A DNA stretch of 9,812 bases from Kosmotogaceae bacterium (lineage in GTDB: Bacteria > Thermotogota > Thermotogae > Petrotogales > Kosmotogaceae). The notes under the pieces were generated by a model. It made no database searches, was not told where the DNA came from, and worked only from the letters and a program-made list of their open reading frames with translations. Each line of letters opens with the position of its first letter. Position 1 is the first letter of the stretch. The stretch spans positions 1-9,812 of the forward strand of contig DLVL01000012.1 in the NCBI GenBank assembly GCA_003444085.1, read 5' to 3'. A program made the translations under genes and the position numbers. Below are positions 1 to 6,849 of the stretch, in pieces.

Positions 1-543
1 ATCGATCAGAACGAAGCTGCACTCATTGAAAGCAACGAGGCTGTGGTTGTTGTGAATCCACAGTCAAACATGAACAATGCTGTGGGGTTTGCTTACTGGA
101 AAGGATTACTTGAAAAGGGTATCTCTATTGCTCTGGGGAACGACGGGTTTGGATTCAACCTCGCGCACGACGCACGTTCTATGGTCCTTCTTCCACATCT
201 GTTGAAGCGTAACGTGAATGTCACCAGCCCTGACGATCTGTGCCAGACTTTTCTGCATACCAACTATGAATTGGCTTCAAGACTCTTCGATGTTCCCCTG
301 GGAAAAATCAGGGAGGGTTATAAGGCGGATATTTCAATTCTTGAATACAATAGTCCAACAGACATAGACCATGAGAACTTTTGCCAGCATTTCTTTTTCG
401 GCATGATCGACAGACTTTCTGTAAGAGAGGTCTTTGTGTCTGGAAAACACGTTCTCAGAAACGGTAGTCTTGCCACGATAGACGAGAAGGGTATATACGA
501 AGCTGCGAGGAAGATCTCCAGACGACTCTGGTCAAGGCTTTGA
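1..543 (+). CDS. ssnA: SsnA-like amidohydrolase, C-terminal part (5' truncated)
   Basis: The frame is open from base 1 to a TGA at 541-543, so this is the last 180 codons of a gene starting outside the window. Family members (guanine deaminase, SsnA, atrazine/hydroxy-triazine hydrolases) are metal-dependent cytosolic enzymes of about 440 residues that deaminate or hydrolyse N-heterocycles. Visible signatures are NPQSNMNNAVG (the NPxSNMxNAVG segment of SsnA-type proteins) and LGNDGFGFN at about codon 46-54, whose Asp (codon 48) matches the metal/catalytic Asp of the usual GTDG motif. Near the C-terminus, PLGKIREGYKADISILE is the typical beta-sandwich return of amidohydrolases. The N-terminal HxH motif lies outside the window. 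The next gene starts 12 bases on, behind a strong ribosome site, so the two are probably co-transcribed. SsnA is preferred because the following genes are Mo-hydroxylase genes, as in E. coli; guanine deaminase or another aminohydrolase remains possible. Confidence 0.82.
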   Translation: MDQNEAALIESNEAVVVVNPQSNMNNAVGFAYWKGLLEKGISIALGNDGFGFNLAHDARSMVLLPHLLKRNVNVTSPDDLCQTFLHTNYELASRLFDVPLGKIREGYKADISILEYNSPTDIDHENFCQHFFFGMIDRLSVREVFVSGKHVLRNGSLATIDEKGIYEAARKISRRLWSRL

Positions 544-550
544 GGAGGAG
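543..550 (+). promoter_or_regulatory. Strong Shine-Dalgarno site for the DHOD-like gene
   Basis: AGGAGGAG overlaps the last base of the upstream TGA stop. It sits 5 bases before ATG 556 but only 2 bases before the in-frame TTG at 553. The spacing favours ATG 556 as the start. Confidence 0.7.
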
Positions 551-555
551 ATTTG

Positions 556-1641
556 ATGAACCTATCTGTGAGTTTTGCAGGATTGAAACTGGAGAATCCT
601 GTCATGCCCGCTTCCGGTCCACTGACCGGTGATGACAGGAAAATGCTTGCAATTCATTCACAAGGCGTAGGTGCCATGGTAACCAAAACGATTTCCATAG
701 AAGCAGCAAAGGTACCACGACCATGCATAGTTGCTGGGAATAATTATGTGCTGAATGCAGAGCTATGGTCTGAGTACGATTGGCAATCCTGGCACGACGA
801 GTTCATTCCCCGATTTCGCCAGGAGTCGGATAAACCACTCTTTGTCAGTCTTGGATACACTAAAGAAGACCTTGAGTTCCTTGTACCGAAGTTTTCAGAT
901 CAAGCAGATGCATTTGAGCTTTCAACACACTATGTTGCTGATGATCCGTCCTTGCTATCCGATTTGATCAAAACTGTGAAGCTGCATACAGACAAACCGG
1001 TCTTCATCAAGTTCGACCCTTCTGTACCTGACCCGGGCGAAATGGCGAAAGCTATCGAGAGTGCTGGAGGCGATGGGATTGTTGCTATCAACTCTCTTGG
1101 ACCCGTATATCCATTGAACCTGTTGGAACGGAGTTCGCCTCTGGGGAGTGAACAAGGCTTCGGATGGATTTCTGGACCTGTAATTAAGCCTTTCGCACTG
1201 GCTATGATACGAAGAATTGTCTCGGCAACCAGATTGCCTGTAGTCGGTACAGGGGGCATTTCGTCTGCTGACGATGTGCTGGAGTTTCTCATGGCAGGAG
1301 CTTCAGCCGTCCAGCTGTTATCCAGTGCACTGATACGTGGCAAACAAGTCTTCTCGAAGATACTTAACGAGCTTCCAGAGAGGATTAAGGCATGTGGGGG
1401 CAGTGGAATTGAAGATCTTATGGGAGTCGCCCTGAAGAACAACACGAAGGAGTCATTCAAGAAACGCACTCCAATTGTGGATCACTTCAAGTGCATAAAG
1501 TGTAACCTGTGTGCCCAGATATGTCCCTACGATGCTCTCTCTCTTCAAGACAAGATTTACGTCGATGAGAGTGCCTGTTTTGGCTGCGGGCTGTGCGAAT
1601 CAAGGTGTCCGGTTAAGGCTATAGAGGGGGTTCTCTTCTAA
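556..1641 (+). CDS. Dihydroorotate/dihydropyrimidine dehydrogenase-like flavoprotein with 2x[4Fe-4S]
   Basis: The protein has 361 residues from ATG 556; a TTG one codon earlier is less well spaced. The first ~300 residues form a DHOD-type FMN TIM barrel. NPVMPASGPLTG (residues 14-25), VTKTIS, and the phosphate-binding stretch VGTGGISSADDVLEFLMAG are clear. The C-terminus carries two CxxCxxCxxxCP motifs (C313/316/319/323 and C341/344/347/351), as in PreA-type dihydropyrimidine dehydrogenases, so it likely binds two [4Fe-4S] clusters that pass electrons to or from FMN. PreA is about 410 residues, so this is somewhat short. Oddly, where DHODs have a NxSCPN-type catalytic loop this protein reads FELSTHYVADD (residues 120-130), with no Cys, and the DPD loop with its catalytic Cys is also absent. 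Canonical pyrimidine chemistry is therefore doubtful. Its place between a deaminase and Mo-hydroxylase genes suggests a redox step in N-heterocycle breakdown (inference). Confidence 0.8.
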   Translation: MNLSVSFAGLKLENPVMPASGPLTGDDRKMLAIHSQGVGAMVTKTISIEAAKVPRPCIVAGNNYVLNAELWSEYDWQSWHDEFIPRFRQESDKPLFVSLGYTKEDLEFLVPKFSDQADAFELSTHYVADDPSLLSDLIKTVKLHTDKPVFIKFDPSVPDPGEMAKAIESAGGDGIVAINSLGPVYPLNLLERSSPLGSEQGFGWISGPVIKPFALAMIRRIVSATRLPVVGTGGISSADDVLEFLMAGASAVQLLSSALIRGKQVFSKILNELPERIKACGGSGIEDLMGVALKNNTKESFKKRTPIVDHFKCIKCNLCAQICPYDALSLQDKIYVDESACFGCGLCESRCPVKAIEGVLF

Positions 1642-2880
1642 GTGAATTCATTTTCTTTGGTTTGTATAACATGCAAGCGAGAGTTTTCACCCGATGAGGT
1701 GCTGTACACTTGCCCAGAATGCGGAACTCGCAAAGGCACTCTTGAGGTTCGCTACAAGATGCCAAGGCAGAAGCACTGTCGCCCGGAGGATTTGTTTCAG
1801 GCAATCGGTCGAAGAGACATGTGGCGATACTGGCCTCTTCTTCCCTTTAAGAGCGTTGAGGCAGATTTCAGCCCTCTCGAAGTTGGACCTTCGCCCACAA
1901 TTTCGTGTGACAAGCTCGCGAAGAAGCTCGGGATTTCACGCCTGTTTCTGAAAGATGACGGCAGGAATCCTTCCGCGTCGCTGAAGGATCGAGCGAGTAA
2001 TGTCGCAGTTGCAAAAGCCCTCGAACTGGGATTCAGCAATATCTATTGCGCATCTACAGGAAATGCTGCAAGCTCTCTTTCATGTATTTCCGCAGCAGCC
2101 GGGCTCAACTGTTATATATTCGTTCCTGCTGCGACTCCCGAGGCAAAACTTTCACAAATGCTCGTTTTTGGTTCGAGAGTCCTCAGGATTGACGCTTCTT
2201 ATGACGAGGTCTTTGATCTTTCAATGTCTATCGGAGAAGAGAAGGGCTGGTACTGCAGGAACAGCGCAATCAATCCTTATCTGCTTGAAGGCAAGAAAAC
2301 AGCGACCTTCGAACTTTTTGAAGCACTCAACTGGAACGTCCCCGACTATATTCTCGTATCGGCTGGCGACGGAACCATTCTCAGCAGTGTATACAAAGCG
2401 ATAATGGATTTGCTGGACTATGGATTGATAAGCAGATCACCCGTTGTACTGGGTGTTCAGGGTGAAAATTCCTCCGCGATAGCAGATACTTATGATTCCG
2501 GGTTTCCTTTTGAGCCGATAGACCAGACGACCCAATGCGTTGCCGACAGTATAAACGTGGGAAAACCTCGAGATGTTATCAAAGCATGTTCATATACAAA
2601 GCAAAATGGAGGTGGATTCATCCGGGTCTCAGATGATGAAATAGTTGCTGCAATCTACACACTCGCAAGAACGTGCGGAATATTCTCAGAACCTGCTGGA
2701 GCCGCTGCTCTGGCTGGATTAGAAAAGGCACTGGCAGACGGGATTATTGGCAGAAAGGCTTCTGTTGCCCTTCTGATTACCGGTAACGGGTTGAAAGACA
2801 TAAGACCAGTTGCAGCACTATGCAAAGAGTCTAAAGTCCTTCCACCTGATGAAAAACTCATCAAGGAGGAACTCAAGTGA
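1642..2880 (+). CDS. Threonine-synthase-like PLP-dependent enzyme with N-terminal zinc-ribbon motif
   Basis: The protein has 412 residues with a GTG start directly after the upstream TAA and a GAGGGGG ribosome site 11 bases before it. It is a fold-type II PLP enzyme. SASLKDRAS holds the Schiff-base lysine K115, STGNAASS (residues 138-145) is the substrate/carboxylate loop, SAGDGTILSSVYKA is the glycine-rich phosphate region, and LITGNGLKD is the late family motif. The N-terminus has two CxxC pairs (C8/C11 and C24/C27), a zinc-ribbon-like knuckle found in many threonine-synthase-like proteins but, as far as I recall, not in E. coli YgeX. By homology it could be threonine synthase (O-phosphohomoserine to threonine). 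No homoserine kinase or dehydrogenase is nearby. In this setting a beta-elimination role, such as a 2,3-diaminopropionate or serine/threonine-type ammonia-lyase at the end of purine catabolism, is an attractive alternative. Family call firm, reaction uncertain. Confidence 0.82.
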   Translation: MNSFSLVCITCKREFSPDEVLYTCPECGTRKGTLEVRYKMPRQKHCRPEDLFQAIGRRDMWRYWPLLPFKSVEADFSPLEVGPSPTISCDKLAKKLGISRLFLKDDGRNPSASLKDRASNVAVAKALELGFSNIYCASTGNAASSLSCISAAAGLNCYIFVPAATPEAKLSQMLVFGSRVLRIDASYDEVFDLSMSIGEEKGWYCRNSAINPYLLEGKKTATFELFEALNWNVPDYILVSAGDGTILSSVYKAIMDLLDYGLISRSPVVLGVQGENSSAIADTYDSGFPFEPIDQTTQCVADSINVGKPRDVIKACSYTKQNGGGFIRVSDDEIVAAIYTLARTCGIFSEPAGAAALAGLEKALADGIIGRKASVALLITGNGLKDIRPVAALCKESKVLPPDEKLIKEELK

Positions 2881-3353
2881 GAATAAACTTCAGGCTGAAT
2901 GGCGAGACTATTACAACAGAAATTGAGGACTCAATGCGCGCGCTTGATCTTCTTCGCGAAGACCTGGGACTTACAGGAACAAAGGAAGGGTGCGGAGAAG
3001 GAGAATGCGGGGCTTGCACGATTATTGTAGATGGAAATGCTGTGAACTCCTGCCTTATGCTAGCGGCAGAACTTGACGGAACTTCTGTTGAGACTATTGA
3101 AGGATTGACAGGTTCCGATGGTAAAATGCACCCCGTTCAGCGTTCCTTCATCGACAAAGGTGCCGTACAGTGTGGCTTCTGCATACCGGGCATGATCATG
3201 TCAGCCAAGAGCCTGCTCGACAAGAATGACTCTCCGTCGAAGGAGGAAATCGAAGCTGCACTTGAAGGAAATCTCTGTCGTTGCACGGGCTATGTGAGAA
3301 TTATAGAGGCTGTAGAAGATGCAGCATCGATTATCAGAGAAGACAGGAAGTAA
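2877..3353 (+). CDS. Molybdenum hydroxylase [2Fe-2S] subunit (copy 1)
   Basis: The 158-residue small subunit of the xanthine dehydrogenase/CO dehydrogenase family carries two [2Fe-2S] clusters that move electrons from the molybdenum centre to FAD. The plant-ferredoxin-type domain has GCGEGECGACT with C39, C44, C47 and then C59. The helical second domain has QCGFC (C99, C102) and LCRCTGY (C134, C136). All eight ligands and the usual length (~155-160) are present. It starts at a GTG sharing four bases with the preceding stop (GTGA), behind AAGGAGGA at 2863-2870, so it is probably translationally coupled to the PLP-enzyme gene. Unlike the usual arrangement, its Mo subunit is not adjacent: MocA and XdhC genes follow. 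It may pair with the FAD subunit at 4714, or supply an alternative electron branch for the Mo subunit at 6846 (inference). Confidence 0.93.
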   Translation: MRINFRLNGETITTEIEDSMRALDLLREDLGLTGTKEGCGEGECGACTIIVDGNAVNSCLMLAAELDGTSVETIEGLTGSDGKMHPVQRSFIDKGAVQCGFCIPGMIMSAKSLLDKNDSPSKEEIEAALEGNLCRCTGYVRIIEAVEDAASIIREDRK

Positions 3354-3927
3354 CCCTTCCTTCGCACTCCTAATTCTTGCTGCAGGTCTGAGCAATCGCT
3401 TCGGAAGTGATAAACTTGAGAGGCCACTGAAAGGCAAACCGTTGTTGCAGCATGTTCTCGATGAGTTCCGTGAAAGCATTTTCCATCCAAAGATTCTTGT
3501 CACACGCACCGGCGCAGAAACCGACAGGTTTGACACTAAGGGTTTTGAAGTAGCAGTTAACAGATCGCCTGAACAAGGGATATCGTCAAGCGTTATGACA
3601 GGAATTGAGGCAATAGGAAGAAGAACTGGCTCTGGTATTATTGTGTTGCTTGGAGATATGCCTTACATAAGAGCGCAAGATGCGGAAGACCTTGTCAGTG
3701 CGTTTGGTAATGAAGAAAGAACAGTAGCGAGTTTCGAATTCAACGGAACGAAGGGTTTTCCAACTCTCGTGACCGCTGATCTGTTACCTGATTTCGTGAG
3801 ACTGAAAGGCGATACCGGCATTTTCCATCTGGTCAGGAAGGGCTTGGCAGAATACAGATGCCTGAAGGGTGAACTCAGACACGTTTTCGATGTTGATCAC
3901 CCTGAAGACCTGGAGAGAAGAGTATAA
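3319..3927 (+). CDS. mocA: MocA-like molybdenum cofactor cytidylyltransferase
   Basis: The 202-residue NTP-transferase-fold protein resembles MocA/YgfJ, which transfers CMP from CTP to molybdopterin to make the MCD cofactor used by bacterial Mo hydroxylases. The N-terminal nucleotide-binding loop reads LILAAGLSNRFGSDK (residues 18-32), LLGDMP (110-115) carries the metal-binding Asp, and DVDHPED (191-197) is the usual C-terminal tail motif. Length matches the family (~190-200). I kept ATG 3319, which overlaps the upstream gene by 35 bases, because no good start codon lies between its stop and the LAAG loop, and GAGG at 3306-3309 can serve as ribosome site. The extra ~14 residues before the beta strand may be a harmless extension. 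The gene sits between hydroxylase subunit genes, implying cofactor supply is made with the enzyme. Related MobA-type guanylyltransferases are less likely in this context. Confidence 0.87.
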   Translation: MQHRLSEKTGSNPSFALLILAAGLSNRFGSDKLERPLKGKPLLQHVLDEFRESIFHPKILVTRTGAETDRFDTKGFEVAVNRSPEQGISSSVMTGIEAIGRRTGSGIIVLLGDMPYIRAQDAEDLVSAFGNEERTVASFEFNGTKGFPTLVTADLLPDFVRLKGDTGIFHLVRKGLAEYRCLKGELRHVFDVDHPEDLERRV

Positions 3928-3928
3928 A

Positions 3929-4717
3929 ATGGGACAGAACGATAGATCAACAATACTGAAAACGCTTCTGGACTCTGGTGAGCCTTTTGTGGTTGCTTCG
4001 ATATACGAGTGCAAGACATCATCAGCCGTCAGAGTGGGGGATTGTTTCGGGATGAATAAGAAGCTCTCCTTTATAGGATCCGCCGCTCCAGCCTTGAAAG
4101 ACTTTCTCACATTTAACATGAAAAAGTGTCTGCGAATCGCAGATTCCTTTACTGCGCCTTTTTTCCAGTCAAGAGAAGACGCCGCTGCACATGGCTCGAC
4201 CTGCGGGCAGAGAAGCTCTCTGCTCTTTCAGTACTTTGGAGATAAACCCGTAGTCTATGTATTTGGAGCGGGAGATCTTGCCCTGGCAACAGCAACTATC
4301 ATATCTATAGCCGGTTTTTCTGTTACAGTGCTGGACAACGACTCTTCATTTTTGAACAATGCAAGTAAGTCATTGAACACACAGCTGATCGATTTCGATG
4401 ACGAATCATCATACCCGAAGATACTCAGAAAAGACTTCTGTCTTGTGATGACGAGAGGTCACCTACAGGACGCCAAAGTACTGAGTATTGTTCTCAAGAG
4501 CAATCCGCGTTACATAGGAATGATTGGTTCAGACAAGAAGAACACTGAAGTAAGAGAAGAATTGAAGAGGATGAACATCAGTGACTCACACTGGAAGAGA
4601 ATCAGAACTCCTGTTGGTCTTGATATAGGGGCATCAACACCTGGAGAAATAGCGGTAGCCATTGCCGCAGAAGTTGTCCATGTCAAGAACACAGAAAACG
4701 CTCAGGAGGATCAATGA
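3929..4717 (+). CDS. xdhC: XdhC/CoxI-family molybdenum hydroxylase maturation factor
   Basis: The protein has 262 residues from ATG 3929, one base after the mocA stop; a start 20 codons further upstream would overlap mocA by 59 bases and is not needed. XdhC-type proteins bind the MCD cofactor, help its sulfuration and insert it into xanthine-dehydrogenase-type apoenzymes. The C-terminal Rossmann domain shows VYVFGAGDLALA (GAGD at 113-116), YIGMIGSDKK (195-204) and the family signature TPVGLDIGASTPGEIAVA (227-244). The N-terminal XdhC half is divergent: the usual GS-turn is KTSSAVRVGD (29-38) and the CGG-type motif reads CGQ. The same family includes E. coli YqeB, tied to selenium-dependent hydroxylases, and the sequence alone does not separate XdhC from that branch. 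It lies next to mocA, which strengthens the reading of a maturation pair. The 3' end overlaps the next start by four bases. Confidence 0.86.
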   Translation: MGQNDRSTILKTLLDSGEPFVVASIYECKTSSAVRVGDCFGMNKKLSFIGSAAPALKDFLTFNMKKCLRIADSFTAPFFQSREDAAAHGSTCGQRSSLLFQYFGDKPVVYVFGAGDLALATATIISIAGFSVTVLDNDSSFLNNASKSLNTQLIDFDDESSYPKILRKDFCLVMTRGHLQDAKVLSIVLKSNPRYIGMIGSDKKNTEVREELKRMNISDSHWKRIRTPVGLDIGASTPGEIAVAIAAEVVHVKNTENAQEDQ

Positions 4718-5556
4718 CTTTCAAGCTAATGATTCCTAATACTGAAGGTGAACTCCAACAAGAACTCATGGATGATGAAGCAAGGATTCTTGCGGGGGGG
4801 ACAGATCTGATGGTGCAGATGAGATCAGGCAAGGTGGCCCCGACAAGAGTTGTTTCGATCAAGAAACTGGAAAGACTGAAAGAGATCTCCGATCTTGGAG
4901 AAAGAATAAGAATAGGAGCCGCAGTCACTTACTCGGAGCTCCAGAGATCCCATATCCTGCAGGAGAAATCACCGATTCTGCTCAAAGCTATTCGTCAGAT
5001 AGGTAGTCTTCAGATCAGAAACCGCGGTACAGCTGTGGGGAACATTGCCAACGCTTCTCCTGCTGGAGATGCTGTGCTGGCAATGGTCCTGTCTGAGGCT
5101 AGGGTCGAAATCATGGGTCCCAAAGGGGAGCGTCATGAGTCGATAGAGTCTTTCATAATTGGTCCAGGGAGAACAACTCTCTCTACAGGAGAATATATCC
5201 GGGCCGTTGTTATTGAGAAGACCGATGACTGGCAGTCCTTATTCATAAAGGTCGGACAGCGAAACGCCATGTGTATATCGGTTGCATCAATAGGAGTCTT
5301 GAGAAAGGGCAAAGAAGTGAGACTTGCCTTTGGTTCGGTTGCACCTGTAGTTGTGAGAGCCCATAAAGCTGAACGTTTCTTCACGCGCGAAGGAATAGAT
5401 GGCACCAAATTGGGCGAATTTGTTGAGCGCTGCGTGGAAAGCATCTCGCCCATTGATGATGTGAGAGCAAGTTCTTGGTATAGAAGACAGGTTGTCCGTG
5501 GCGAGCTCATGAAAATCTTCGGACACCCCGATGTGGGAGGAACTGATGTTACCTAA
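4714..5556 (+). CDS. Molybdenum hydroxylase FAD subunit (copy 1, canonical)
   Basis: The 280-residue medium subunit belongs to the xanthine dehydrogenase/CoxM family. It takes electrons from the [2Fe-2S] clusters to FAD and on to NAD+ or another acceptor. Both FAD-binding loops are well kept: LAGGTDLMV (residues 26-34) and QIRNRGTAVGNIANASPAGD (100-119), where one glycine of the usual TxGGN is replaced by Val. A CO-dehydrogenase-flavoprotein-type C-terminal domain follows, with FIKVGQRNAMCISVAS and VVVRAHKAE. The ATG overlaps the xdhC stop (ATGA) behind AGGAGGA at 4704-4710. It is followed directly by a second, more divergent FAD-subunit gene, so it may belong with the Fe-S subunit at 2877. 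A seven-G run at 4794-4800 encodes the AGG of the first FAD loop but the frame is intact. Confidence 0.92.
   Translation: MTFKLMIPNTEGELQQELMDDEARILAGGTDLMVQMRSGKVAPTRVVSIKKLERLKEISDLGERIRIGAAVTYSELQRSHILQEKSPILLKAIRQIGSLQIRNRGTAVGNIANASPAGDAVLAMVLSEARVEIMGPKGERHESIESFIIGPGRTTLSTGEYIRAVVIEKTDDWQSLFIKVGQRNAMCISVASIGVLRKGKEVRLAFGSVAPVVVRAHKAERFFTREGIDGTKLGEFVERCVESISPIDDVRASSWYRRQVVRGELMKIFGHPDVGGTDVT
5535..5540 (+). promoter_or_regulatory. Shine-Dalgarno site fixing the start of FAD subunit copy 2
   Basis: GGGAGG lies inside the 3' end of the previous gene, 5 bases before ATG 5546. The earlier in-frame ATG at 5531 overlaps this site and has no good site of its own, so 5546 is preferred. Confidence 0.6.
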
Positions 5557-6382
5557 CGTGAAGGAGTTTATCCGGCCCGAAACCGTTCAAGAAGCGTACG
5601 CACTTCTCGAGAAGAACCGAAAGGCCACCGTGCTGCTCGCTGGCGGCACTATCGTAAGTCAGATGCGCTCTTCGAATATCGAGACAATTGTCGACTTGCG
5701 AAAAACCGGCCTTGACAAAATCGTTCAGAAACCTGATGAGATTGCTGCTGGGGCTATGGTGACGGCGGAGCAGTTTCGTCAGGACCGTCTGATTGCTGAT
5801 CGCTATGGTGACTTTTTCTACGATAGCTTTGGCCTGATCGGCAACTGGCAACTCAGAAACATGATCACACTTGGAGGATCGATTGCGCCAAGATTGGGGT
5901 GGTCAGATATTACCACCTGCTTGATGACTGTGGGAGCCTCTCTGCTGGTCTACGGTCAAGACGATTATCAGACACTGTGCATAGGTGACTATTTTCAGAT
6001 ACCGTCCTCTGAACGACCCATCATAACTCACATCATCCTCCCAGACGAAGACTGGCGCTATGCCTTCTACCGATTTGCGAGGAGTGCATTTGACATCGCA
6101 ACTCTCAACATGGGTATTGCGATGAAACTCAATGACAGGCGGATCGTTTCCTCGAGGATTGTTTGTGGTTCAAGACCCATGTTCCCTGCACGAATGGAGA
6201 GTGTAGAAGAGTCGCTCGTGGACCTGAACTTTGATGAACAAACCCCCGGTATTGTCCGTTCACTGGTATACGATAACTTTTCTGGTGGAAGTAACATGAT
6301 AGCATCTTCGGAGTACAGGAATCATCTTGCTTCGGTTCTTGCCGAAAGAGCCGTTAAGAAGATTGGGGAGATAATATTATGA
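5546..6382 (+). CDS. FAD-subunit paralogue of molybdenum hydroxylase, YgfM-like (copy 2, divergent)
   Basis: The protein has 278 residues from ATG 5546, overlapping the previous gene by 11 bases. It has the same overall plan as the upstream FAD subunit but altered FAD loops. The first reads LAGGTIVSQ (residues 31-39), without the Asp of AGGTDL. The second reads QLRNMITLGGSIAPRLGWSD (102-121), keeping the GG and the final Asp but lacking the ASPAGD wording. C-terminal FYRFARSAFDIATLNMG resembles the family. It resembles the divergent E. coli YgfM group more than canonical XdhB/CoxM, and YgfM also sits next to an XdhD-type subunit. The gene is coupled to the following Fe-S gene by ATGA. FAD binding is probable but its geometry or acceptor may differ from copy 1 (inference). 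Confidence 0.82.
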   Translation: MLPNVKEFIRPETVQEAYALLEKNRKATVLLAGGTIVSQMRSSNIETIVDLRKTGLDKIVQKPDEIAAGAMVTAEQFRQDRLIADRYGDFFYDSFGLIGNWQLRNMITLGGSIAPRLGWSDITTCLMTVGASLLVYGQDDYQTLCIGDYFQIPSSERPIITHIILPDEDWRYAFYRFARSAFDIATLNMGIAMKLNDRRIVSSRIVCGSRPMFPARMESVEESLVDLNFDEQTPGIVRSLVYDNFSGGSNMIASSEYRNHLASVLAERAVKKIGEIIL

Positions 6383-6849
6383 AGATCACCATTAACGTGA
6401 ATGGAAAAACACATGTTGTGAAGATAGAATCCGCAGAAATGCTTCTTGATACTCTCAGAAGACTTGGCTACAAGAGCGTTCACAGGAGCTGTGACAGTGC
6501 AAGTTGCTCGTCCTGTACCGTTCTGCTTGATGGTAACCCGGTTCTGTCTTGCTGCGTCTTCAGCGCTACTGCTGACGGCCGATTCGTCGAGACAGTTGAA
6601 GGATTAGGTAGTGGTGAAGAACTCCACCCCATTCAGAAAGCTTTCCTGGAAGAAGGAGCTTCTCAGTGTGGCTACTGCATCCCGTCTCTGATCATGACTA
6701 CCAAAGCGTTATTGGCAGTAGAACCAGATCCCACAGAATCTGAGATTCGTGAGATGCTGGTCGGAAACATCTGCAGGTGTACAGGATATGAGGCGCAGAC
6801 CAGAGCGGTCAAGAAGGCATCCAGATATCTGAGGGGTGATGAAGAATGA
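6379..6849 (+). CDS. Molybdenum hydroxylase [2Fe-2S] subunit (copy 2)
   Basis: The 156-residue Fe-S subunit is paralogous to that at 2877 and starts at an ATG overlapping the previous stop (ATGA) after GGGGAG at 6365-6370. Cluster II is canonical: QCGYC (C97, C100) and ICRCTGY (C132, C134). The first domain keeps the spacing C38, C43, C46, C58 but its loop is SCDSASCSSCT, in which the glycines of the usual GCGxGxCGACT are replaced by Ser, Asp and Ala, and C58 is followed by a second Cys. Glycines there normally allow the tight turn round the cluster, so its environment may be altered. The gene is sandwiched by four-base overlaps between FAD copy 2 and the Mo subunit, so these three (5546-9182) are the natural candidate for one enzyme in a split YgfM/XdhD-like arrangement. 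Confidence 0.92.
   Translation: MKITINVNGKTHVVKIESAEMLLDTLRRLGYKSVHRSCDSASCSSCTVLLDGNPVLSCCVFSATADGRFVETVEGLGSGEELHPIQKAFLEEGASQCGYCIPSLIMTTKALLAVEPDPTESEIREMLVGNICRCTGYEAQTRAVKKASRYLRGDEE

Noticed and set aside
553..555. TTG as start of the DHOD-like gene
   Set aside because: Only 2 bases from the AGGAGGAG site; ATG 556 is better spaced and a commoner start codon.
614..629. Perfect 6-bp inverted repeat with 4-base loop (CCGGTC/GACCGG) early in the DHOD-like gene
   Set aside because: It lies inside codons for the conserved SGPLTG segment, has no T-run, and is short enough to occur by chance; no regulatory role can be supported.
930..1469. 179-codon reverse-strand open frame
   Set aside because: It lies wholly within the well-supported DHOD-like gene, has low-complexity Ser/Pro-rich translation and no recognisable motif or ribosome site; it is a shadow frame.
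3869..3928. Upstream in-frame ATG for the XdhC-like gene, adding 20 residues
   Set aside because: It would overlap mocA by 59 bases and adds a segment without family resemblance; ATG 3929 fits the one-base spacing seen in this operon.
4794..4800. Run of seven G residues, considered as a slippage or phase-variation site
   Set aside because: It encodes the conserved AGG of the FAD loop and the frame is intact on both sides; a single run of this length is weak evidence.
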